DNA from: Akkermansiaceae bacterium
Lineage (GTDB): Bacteria > Verrucomicrobiota > Verrucomicrobiia > Verrucomicrobiales > Akkermansiaceae
Assembly (NCBI GenBank): GCA_025457805.1
Contig: JALOTR010000208.1
Coordinates: 1 to 5,873, forward strand
Reading direction: 5' to 3'
Length of the DNA stretch: 5,873 nucleotides
Below the pieces are notes generated by a model. It was not told where the DNA came from, ran no database searches, and was given only the letters and a program-made list of their open reading frames with translations. The translations under genes were made by a program, and so were the position numbers. Shown here one piece after another: positions 1 to 5,493 of the stretch (positions within the stretch are counted from its first letter, which is position 1; every line of letters starts with the position of its first letter).

Positions 1-1
1 G

Positions 2-1222
2 ATCCAGACTCCCCATCTCGACCGGATGGCGAAAGAGGGCCGCAAGTTCACGAGCTTCATGGTTCCCAGTTCGGTCTGCTCGCCGTCCCGCGCGGGCTTG
101 CTTACCGGATCTTATCCCAAGCGAGTCGGAATGCACCGCCACGTTCTTTTCCCGCCATCCGATTACGGCCTCAACCCGGCGGAATACACACTCGCGGATC
201 ACTTCAAATCGCTCGGTTATGCCACCGCCTGCATTGGAAAATGGCATCTCGGCCATCATCCGGAGACCTTGCCCCGCGGCAATGGTTTCGATTCCTATTT
301 CGGAATCCCCTATTCGAACGACATGAACCACCCGGACAACAAAGGAAAGGTCCGGCCAGCCAGTGATGAGTCTTGGACGAATCAGGATGAGTTCGTCAAA
401 AAGTGGAACACCCCGCTGATGGAGAACGAAAAAATCATCGAGCTGCCCGTGGATCAGCGAACTATTACGCGGCGTTACACCGACAAGGCCATCGGCTTTG
501 TGAAGGAGAACAAAGACAAGCCGTTTTTCCTCTATCTCCCGCACAGCATGCCGCACATTCCGCTTTTCGTGCCTGCCGACGTGGCGGACCCGGACCCGAA
601 AAACGCATTCAAGAATGTGATCGAGCACATCGACACCGAGGTGGGCCGGCTGGTGGATGAGATCCGGAATCTCGGTCTGGCGGAAAAAACCCTGATCATT
701 TTCACAAGCGACAATGGCCCGTGGCTGAAATTCAAGAATCATGGCGGAAGCGCCCACCCCTTGCGGGACGGCAAGAGCACGACCTTCGAAGGCGGCCAGC
801 GGGTGCCCTGCGTGATGTGGGCCCCGGGGCGCATTCCTGCGGGCAGCACCAGCGATGCCCTCGTTTCCACCATCGATCTCCTCCCGTCCCTTGCCACCCT
901 CGCGGGCAGCAAACTGCCAGAAGGTCTCCGCATCGATGGTCTCGATCTATCAGCCACTCTCACAGGCAACGCGCCATCCGCGCGGGAGGAATTCCTGTAT
1001 TTCACCGCGCAGGGAAAACTCGACGGCATCCGCCAGCACGAGTGGAAACTCCTGATGGGCGAGGCACAACCGCTGCTTTTCAACTTGAGCGAGGACATCG
1101 GCGAAACACGCGACCTCGCGGATGAGCACCCGGAGAAAACCAAGGCCATGATCGCCCGGATGCGCGAACTCGATGCGGAAATCACGGCCAATGCCCGCCC
1201 AGTCTGGCGCAAAGGCTCCTGA
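2..1222 (+). CDS. Sulfatase, Cys-type (arylsulfatase A-like), 5'-truncated by window edge
   Basis: Hydrolyses sulfate esters, probably on a sulfated glycan. The reading frame is open from base 2 (IQTPHLDRMAKEG...), so the ATG at 26 is an internal Met and the true start lies upstream. Numbering from that Met, the sulfatase signature C-S-P-S-R is at 18-22; Cys18 is the residue converted to formylglycine by FGE. Further family residues are Lys72 and His74 in GKWHLGH, His177 in SMPHIP, Asp229/Asn230 in SDNG, and Lys250 in RDGK. A conserved FEGGQRVP stretch follows, then the C-terminal subdomain with a FNLSEDIGETRDL segment. All active-site positions known from human arylsulfatase A are present except the N-terminal Asp-Asp pair, which lies in the missing part along with any signal peptide. 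The substrate cannot be read from sequence; FGIPYSNDM resembles the arylsulfatase A group. A terminator follows 66 bases after the stop. Family assignment is very secure; subfamily is not assigned. Confidence 0.95.
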   Translation: MQTPHLDRMAKEGRKFTSFMVPSSVCSPSRAGLLTGSYPKRVGMHRHVLFPPSDYGLNPAEYTLADHFKSLGYATACIGKWHLGHHPETLPRGNGFDSYFGIPYSNDMNHPDNKGKVRPASDESWTNQDEFVKKWNTPLMENEKIIELPVDQRTITRRYTDKAIGFVKENKDKPFFLYLPHSMPHIPLFVPADVADPDPKNAFKNVIEHIDTEVGRLVDEIRNLGLAEKTLIIFTSDNGPWLKFKNHGGSAHPLRDGKSTTFEGGQRVPCVMWAPGRIPAGSTSDALVSTIDLLPSLATLAGSKLPEGLRIDGLDLSATLTGNAPSAREEFLYFTAQGKLDGIRQHEWKLLMGEAQPLLFNLSEDIGETRDLADEHPEKTKAMIARMRELDAEITANARPVWRKGS

Positions 1223-1276
1223 CAGGAAATCCGCGATTGTTGGATACGGGGTTGCCAGTGTCCGCTGGAATTGGCA

Positions 1277-1305
1277 TTGCACAGCCCGGACCGGACTTCT
1301 AAAAC
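1277..1305 (+). promoter_or_regulatory. Weak sigma70-like promoter candidate for the HexNAc cluster
   Basis: TTGCAC (3 of 6 matches to the -35 consensus) is followed by exactly 17 bases and then TAAAAC (4 of 6 to the -10 consensus). Transcription would begin near 1312, giving a leader of about 29 bases to the ATG at 1341. The -10 lies in the loop of the terminator hairpin, so termination and initiation would share the same bases. The match is weak. It is listed because the cluster needs a promoter if the terminator works, and nothing better is visible. Confidence 0.2.
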
Positions 1306-1324
1306 CCGGCGTCCTTTTTTGTTT
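1288..1324 (+). terminator. Intrinsic terminator downstream of the sulfatase
   Basis: The left arm GGACCGG (1288-1294) pairs with CCGG (1306-1309) and TCC (1312-1314), with a two-base bulge (CG, 1310-1311) on the right side and an 11-base loop. Seven pairs result, six of them G-C. A run of six T follows immediately (1315-1320), then GTTT. This is the classic Rho-independent layout, placed 66 bases after the sulfatase stop. It ends only 17 bases before the next start codon, so it could also act as an attenuator on read-through into the cluster. Confidence 0.6.
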
Positions 1325-1340
1325 CTTCCAGTCTTCCTCC

Positions 1341-2249
1341 ATGAAACCAACACTTCTTGTCCTCGCAGCAGGGATGGGCAGCCGTTACGGCGGCCTCAAG
1401 CAAATGGATCCGATGGGTCCCAACGGCGAAACCGTTCTCGACTACTCCGTCTATGACGCCATCCGCGCCGGTTTTGGCCGCGTGGTTTTCATCATCCGCG
1501 AGGATTTCGCAGAGGCATTCAAACAGGGTGTCGGCGCTCGTTTTGCGGATCGCATCGAGGTGGACTACGTTTTCCAGAAACTGGATGACCTGCCGGAAGG
1601 ATTCAGCATTCCCGAGGGCCGGGAAAAACCATGGGGAACTGCCCACGCCGTGCGCGCCGCCCGCCATGCGGTGAAGGAACATTTTGCCGTCATCAATGCG
1701 GATGACTTCTATGGCCAGGATGCCTATCAGCGAGCTGCCGGATTTTTCGACAGCCTGCCCGAAGGCACGACCAACGAGATCGCGATGGTGGGCTACCCCC
1801 TCGAGAATACCCTCTCGGACCATGGCCACGTCAATCGCGGCATCTGCAAGATCGATGAAGAAGGCTTCCTCACCAATGTGGAGGAGTACCTCAACATCGA
1901 ACGCGAAAATGACGGCCACGTGCGCGGCAACGCACTCGATGGCAAACGCCACGTCGTCACCGCCGGTTCGCTCGTCTCGATGAATTTCTGGGCATTCGGC
2001 CCTGCCTTTTTCGCACAACTCGAAGAAGCCTTCACGAGGTTCCTCAGCGAAGCAGGCACGCAGATGAAATCCGAGTGCTACATCCCAACCGTGGTCGATC
2101 AACTCATCCATGGCGGCCATGCCAAGTGCCCGGTGCTGAGAACCACCAGCCAGTGGTTCGGAGTGACCTATCCGGATGACAAGCCATTCGTCGTCGAGTC
2201 CATCCAACGCCTCATTGCTGCGGGTGAATACCCGGAAAAACTTTCCTGA
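1341..2249 (+). CDS. Sugar-1-phosphate nucleotidyltransferase (RmlA/GlmU superfamily)
   Basis: Predicted cytoplasmic enzyme of 302 residues that transfers a nucleotidyl group from an NTP to a sugar 1-phosphate, releasing pyrophosphate. The N-terminal nucleotide-binding loop is LAAGMGSRYGGLKQ (residues 8-21), with the G-x-G-x-R signature at 11-15 and Lys20. GTAHA at 99-103 is the second nucleotide-contact segment, and NADD at 119-122 supplies the metal-binding acidic residues. A C-terminal WFGVTYPDDK block (272-281) is followed by a short helical end. There is no GlmU-type acetyltransferase repeat domain. The ATG at 1341 is chosen because the nucleotide-binding strand starts right after it; the frame stays open upstream to 1173, but that part overlaps the sulfatase and looks non-coding. 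There is no Shine-Dalgarno sequence. It sits 26 bases before a HexNAc 1-kinase, so HexNAc-1-phosphate is the inferred substrate and UTP the inferred donor. Glucose-1-phosphate or MurNAc-1-phosphate remain possible. Confidence 0.9.
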   Translation: MKPTLLVLAAGMGSRYGGLKQMDPMGPNGETVLDYSVYDAIRAGFGRVVFIIREDFAEAFKQGVGARFADRIEVDYVFQKLDDLPEGFSIPEGREKPWGTAHAVRAARHAVKEHFAVINADDFYGQDAYQRAAGFFDSLPEGTTNEIAMVGYPLENTLSDHGHVNRGICKIDEEGFLTNVEEYLNIERENDGHVRGNALDGKRHVVTAGSLVSMNFWAFGPAFFAQLEEAFTRFLSEAGTQMKSECYIPTVVDQLIHGGHAKCPVLRTTSQWFGVTYPDDKPFVVESIQRLIAAGEYPEKLS

Positions 2250-2275
2250 ATCTCCAAAACCCAAACCCACTTCCC

Positions 2276-3388
2276 ATGGCATCTTCATCTTCCATCCACG
2301 ACATCCGCACAATCGCTGCCTTGTTTGACATGCGTGCTGATTTCGTTAGCGCACAGGTTTATGGCTCCGGACATATCAATGACACCTATTGCGCATGGTT
2401 CGATCAATCCGGCAAACGCATCCGTTATGTCGTCCAGCGCATCAATCACAATGTCTTCAAGCAGCCCGTGCAGTTGATGGAAAACGTCGAGCGCGTCACC
2501 CAACATGCACTCGCCACGCTCAAGGCGAATGGCAGCCGTGAGGCATATCGCCGCACGCTCACTTGCATCCCGTCGCTCGATGGCAAGCCCTACGCCACCG
2601 ATTCCGCTGGCAACGTCTGGCGCATCTATCCGTTTGTGGAACGTGCCCGCGGTTATGACGAACTAGAAACCAACGAGCAGGCCTATCAGGCAGCACGGGC
2701 CTTCGGAGAGTTCCAGAAACTCGCAGCCACCCTCGGCGGTGAGCGACTTCATGAAACGATTCCCAATTTCCACAACACACCCAAGCGGCTGGAGGCCCTG
2801 GAGGCCGCCATCGCTGCGGACAGCGCCGGACGCGCTGCGGAAGTGGCCACGGAAATCGAATTTGCCCGCGCTCGCTCTGCCGATTGCTCGCGAATCACCG
2901 ACCTCATTGCATCCGGCGAGATTCCGGAACGCGTCACTCACAACGACACCAAGCTCAACAACGTGCTGCTCGATGATGTGACCGCTGAAGGCGTTTGCGT
3001 GATCGATCTCGATACCACCATGCCCGGTTCCGCGTTGTACGACTTCGGCGACATGGTGCGCACCGCCGCTCCCACCACCCGCGAGGATGATCCGGACCCG
3101 GCCAACATCGGCGTGCGCCTGGACCGCTTCGAGGCACTCGTCAAAGGCTACCTCTCCACCGCCACCTTCCTCAACAAACACGAACTCGCCAACCTCGCCT
3201 TCGCCGGCAAGTTGCTCACCTTGGAATGCGGCATCCGTTTCCTCACCGACTACCTGAGCGGCGATGTTTATTTCAAAATCAGCCGCCCATCGCACAACAT
3301 CGACCGCTGCCGCAACCAGTTCGCCTTCGTCAAAGCCATCGAGGACAACATGGATGCGATGGAAAAAATCGTAGCCGCTCACCGCTAA
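2276..3388 (+). CDS. nahK: N-acetylhexosamine 1-kinase, NahK/LnpB-like (APH fold)
   Basis: Predicted to phosphorylate the anomeric hydroxyl of GlcNAc/GalNAc with ATP in the cytoplasm. The 370-residue length fits Bifidobacterium NahK (about 360). Blocks recalled from NahK recur in order: YGSGHIN (29-35, GDGHIN in NahK), YVVQRIN (51-57), VWRIYPFVE (114-122), FHNTPKR (165-171), THNDTKLNN (221-229) with catalytic-base Asp224, IDLDT-MPGS (243-252) with metal-binding Asp244, DFGD (256-259), and LLTLECGIRFLTDYLSGDVYF (313-333). As in NahK, Gln54 stands where most APH kinases have the ATP-contacting Lys. The start at 2276 leaves only a short tail before the conserved fold; no Shine-Dalgarno is visible. 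It lies 26 bases after the nucleotidyltransferase and 13 before the epimerase, consistent with co-transcription. An antibiotic phosphotransferase is unlikely despite the shared fold. GlcNAc versus GalNAc preference cannot be told from sequence. Confidence 0.9.
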   Translation: MASSSSIHDIRTIAALFDMRADFVSAQVYGSGHINDTYCAWFDQSGKRIRYVVQRINHNVFKQPVQLMENVERVTQHALATLKANGSREAYRRTLTCIPSLDGKPYATDSAGNVWRIYPFVERARGYDELETNEQAYQAARAFGEFQKLAATLGGERLHETIPNFHNTPKRLEALEAAIAADSAGRAAEVATEIEFARARSADCSRITDLIASGEIPERVTHNDTKLNNVLLDDVTAEGVCVIDLDTTMPGSALYDFGDMVRTAAPTTREDDPDPANIGVRLDRFEALVKGYLSTATFLNKHELANLAFAGKLLTLECGIRFLTDYLSGDVYFKISRPSHNIDRCRNQFAFVKAIEDNMDAMEKIVAAHR

Positions 3389-3401
3389 CAGAAATTCCAT
3401 C

Positions 3402-4331
3402 ATGAAAATCCTCGTCACCGGCGGCTCGGGATTCATCGGTTCCCATATTGTCGAACACTATCAGGGCAAGGCCGACGAAATCCGCGTGCTCGACAACCTG
3501 CGTACGGGCTATCGCAGGAATCTCGATGGATTCGATTGCACTTTCATCGAAGGCTCCATCACCGACCGCGAAGTTGTTAGAAAAGCAGTCCAAGGTGTGG
3601 ATTATATCTTTCATCTTGCCGCTCTGGTGAGTGTTCCGGAGTCCATGGCCAAGCCCGGCGAGTGCGTGGACATCAATGTCCACGGTCTGCTCAATGTGCT
3701 GGAAGAAGCCTCCGCCGCCGGAGTGAAGAAACTCGTCTTCGCCTCCTCCGCCGCCATCTACGGGGACAATCCATCCGTTCCGAAATTGGAAACCATGTTG
3801 CCGGAGCCCAAGAGCCCCTACGCCATCACCAAACTCGATGGCGAATACTACCTCGGCATGTTTCAAAGCGAGGGCCGCCTCGAAACAACCGCCATCCGCT
3901 TCTTCAACGTCTTCGGACCGCGCCAGGATCCCAAGGGAGCCTACGCCGCCGCAGTGCCGATCTTCATCGAGAAAGCCGTCGTGGGCGAGGATATCACGGT
4001 CTTCGGCGATGGCGAACAGACGCGCGATTTCATCTATGTGAAGGACATCGTCGGAGCCCTCACCTTCGCCGCACAGACGCCCGGCGTCACCGGCGTTTTC
4101 AATGCCGGCTACGGCGGCCAGATCACCATCAACGATCTCGCAAACCAACTCGTCGCCAACGCAGGAAGCGCATCCCGGGTCCTCCATGCGCCCGAGCGGC
4201 CTGGCGATGTGAAACACTCCCGCGCCAGTGCGGACAAACTCCGCGCCGCAGGATGGCAACCCGCCCACACGCTCGAAGATGGCCTTTCCGCCACATTTGA
4301 TTACTTCAAATCCCTCCTCACTCCCGCTTGA
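3402..4331 (+). CDS. NAD-dependent UDP-hexose/UDP-HexNAc 4-epimerase (WbpP/GalE type, SDR)
   Basis: Extended short-chain dehydrogenase of 309 residues, predicted to interconvert UDP-GlcNAc and UDP-GalNAc (and perhaps UDP-Glc/UDP-Gal). The NAD-binding motif GGSGFIG is at 7-13 and Asp31, at the end of strand 2, favours NAD. The catalytic set is Ser116 (in SSAAIYG), Tyr140 and Lys144 (YAITK). FFNVFGPRQDPKGAYAA (167-183) and FGDGEQTRDF (201-210) are very close to WbpP. In the C-terminal substrate lobe RPGDVKHSRA (266-275), Ser273 aligns with the gatekeeper (Tyr299 in E. coli GalE, Cys307 in human GALE, Ser306 in WbpP). A small residue there is associated with accepting N-acetylated sugars. Last gene of the three-gene cluster, 13 bases after the kinase; the start ATG has no clear Shine-Dalgarno. 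A different SDR reaction such as 4,6-dehydration is less likely given the WbpP-like blocks. Confidence 0.9.
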   Translation: MKILVTGGSGFIGSHIVEHYQGKADEIRVLDNLRTGYRRNLDGFDCTFIEGSITDREVVRKAVQGVDYIFHLAALVSVPESMAKPGECVDINVHGLLNVLEEASAAGVKKLVFASSAAIYGDNPSVPKLETMLPEPKSPYAITKLDGEYYLGMFQSEGRLETTAIRFFNVFGPRQDPKGAYAAAVPIFIEKAVVGEDITVFGDGEQTRDFIYVKDIVGALTFAAQTPGVTGVFNAGYGGQITINDLANQLVANAGSASRVLHAPERPGDVKHSRASADKLRAAGWQPAHTLEDGLSATFDYFKSLLTPA

Positions 4332-4443
4332 ATTGCTCCGCTTCGTGCAGGTTGCACAGCCACCCGCAGCGAAAATCAATTGGCCTCCCCAGAGAAATCC
4401 GGTTGTCATGGGGTATATCAGTTGCTAAGAATCCCCAAAACCT
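4332..4443. other. Intergenic region between epimerase and amidase
   Basis: These 112 bases hold no credible gene. A small hairpin, GTGCA-GGT-TGCAC (4345-4357, five pairs), follows the epimerase but has no T-run, so it is not called a terminator. A promoter candidate lies at 4403-4431. An in-frame stop at 4426-4428 limits how far upstream the amidase can begin. Confidence 0.6.
4403..4431 (+). promoter_or_regulatory. Extended -10 promoter candidate for the amidase
   Basis: TTGTCA (4403-4408, 5 of 6 to the -35 consensus) is followed by exactly 17 bases, ending in TGC, and then TAAGAA (4426-4431, 3 of 6 to -10). The TGn just before the -10 is the extended -10 feature, which can compensate for a poor hexamer. 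Predicted transcription start is near 4438, only about six bases before the GTG start, so the message would be nearly leaderless. Confidence 0.3.
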
Positions 4444-5493
4444 GTGCTCAAACACATTTCCTCAGAACCACTGGCCCTATCCCTCCTCCGGCGCTGCCTG
4501 CCGTTGGCAATGTGGATTTGTCCACTGACAGCGCCTCTCCACGCAGCCACTGCCACCGCCGGTTGGGAAGTCGCGAAGATCGAAGGACGGGACTACGTTT
4601 CGCTGGAAAGCATGAAGAAGTTCTACAACTTCGCCAAGCTCACCCGCACCGGTGGCAACCTCGTGCTGGAGAATTCCAAGGTGGAAATGAAGCTCAAGGT
4701 CGGTGGCAACGAGTGCCTCATGAATGGAGTGAAATTCGTTTTCACCCACAACGTTTCCACCATCGGGGACAAAGCCTACGTCTCGCGCATGGACTTGGCC
4801 AAGCTCATCGATCCCGTCCTGCGCCCCAATTTCATCAAAAATGCCGGTGACTTCCGGACCGTCATTCTCGACCCCGGCCACGGAGGCAAGGACCCGGGTG
4901 CCACCAACTCGATTGGCACGGAGGCCACCTACAATCTCAAGATCGCGGAATTCGCCAAAGCCATGCTTCAGCAAAAAGGCTTCAAGGTGGTCATGACCCG
5001 CACGACGAATACCTACCTTTCGCTGCAAGAGCGGGTGAACTTCGCCAACGCCATTCGCGAAAACGCCGTCTTCATCAGCATCCATCACAACTCCGGCGGA
5101 CGCGCCGCACGCGGCATCGAGACCTTCACGCTCTCCCCGCCCGGCGTTTCGCACTACGGCCGCGGGCTGATCGCTGCAGACAACCAGGCCCGCACGGGAA
5201 ATGAACACGACTCCGCCAACATCGCCCTCGCCACCTCCGTTCACGGTTCCATCCTGCGCCGCCTCCAAAAACACACCTTTGATCGCGGCATCAAGCGCGC
5301 CCGTTTCAGCGTGCTCTCCGGAGTCCGCCACCCCGCCATCCTGCTCGAAGGTGGGTTCATGACGCATCCCTACGAGGCCCGCCTCATCGCGAATGAGACT
5401 TACCAAAAAGCGGTCGCGGGTGGGATTGTCGATGCGATCGTGAAGTATCGCTTCGCCGTGAGCTCCAAGGCACCCGCCAAACCTCGCAACTGA
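4444..5493 (+). CDS. Secreted N-acetylmuramoyl-L-alanine amidase (Amidase_3) with N-terminal stalk domain
   Basis: Zinc hydrolase of 349 residues that should cleave the amide bond between MurNAc and the stem peptide of peptidoglycan, outside the cytoplasmic membrane. Residues 1-37 look like a signal peptide: Arg16-Arg17, a hydrophobic core at about 18-32, and probable cleavage around Ala34-Ala37. Residues 41-130 resemble the copper amine oxidase N-terminal-like stalk domain (the YVSLESM, MKLKVGGNECLMNG and AYVSRMDL blocks). The Amidase_3 domain covers about 138-336: ILDPGHGGKDPG with zinc ligand His146, Glu160 (second ligand), SIHHN with His214, and catalytic Glu302 in LLEGGF. All four key residues are present. 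GTG 4444 is the first possible start after the in-frame stop at 4426 and retains the whole signal peptide; there is no Shine-Dalgarno sequence. It may serve cell separation or wall turnover, releasing material that could feed amino-sugar recycling. Confidence 0.93.
   Translation: MLKHISSEPLALSLLRRCLPLAMWICPLTAPLHAATATAGWEVAKIEGRDYVSLESMKKFYNFAKLTRTGGNLVLENSKVEMKLKVGGNECLMNGVKFVFTHNVSTIGDKAYVSRMDLAKLIDPVLRPNFIKNAGDFRTVILDPGHGGKDPGATNSIGTEATYNLKIAEFAKAMLQQKGFKVVMTRTTNTYLSLQERVNFANAIRENAVFISIHHNSGGRAARGIETFTLSPPGVSHYGRGLIAADNQARTGNEHDSANIALATSVHGSILRRLQKHTFDRGIKRARFSVLSGVRHPAILLEGGFMTHPYEARLIANETYQKAVAGGIVDAIVKYRFAVSSKAPAKPRN

Larger units (their letters stand above)
1223..1340. other. Intergenic region between sulfatase and salvage cluster
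   Basis: These 118 bases contain no credible gene. They hold the terminator at 1288-1324 and the weak promoter candidate at 1277-1305, and end in a C/T-rich stretch directly before the next ATG. Confidence 0.7.

Noticed and set aside
1..5. GATCC at the first bases as a sign of a cloning junction
   Set aside because: A five-base match at an edge has no weight; the sulfatase frame runs smoothly through it.
1173..1340. N-terminal extension of the nucleotidyltransferase frame back to 1173
   Set aside because: It overlaps the sulfatase end and crosses the terminator, and its translation has no family similarity. The enzyme fold begins right at the ATG at 1341.
2276..3388. Aminoglycoside resistance gene
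   Set aside because: It has the APH fold, but its blocks match N-acetylhexosamine 1-kinase and it sits in a sugar-nucleotide cluster.
4345..4357. Hairpin GTGCA-GGT-TGCAC after the epimerase as a terminator
   Set aside because: Only five pairs, a three-base loop and no following T-run.
4495..4524. Lipoprotein lipobox around Cys18 or Cys26 of the amidase
   Set aside because: The residues before either Cys do not fit the lipobox pattern; an ordinary signal peptide with cleavage near Ala34-37 fits better.
1299..5406. Long minus-strand open frames (1299-2312, 2663-3436, 3330-4409, 4477-5406) opposite the real genes
   Set aside because: They lie opposite genes with strong family motifs, show no recognisable domains, and are Gly/Glu/Val/Asp-rich as expected for mirror frames of GC-rich coding sequence.
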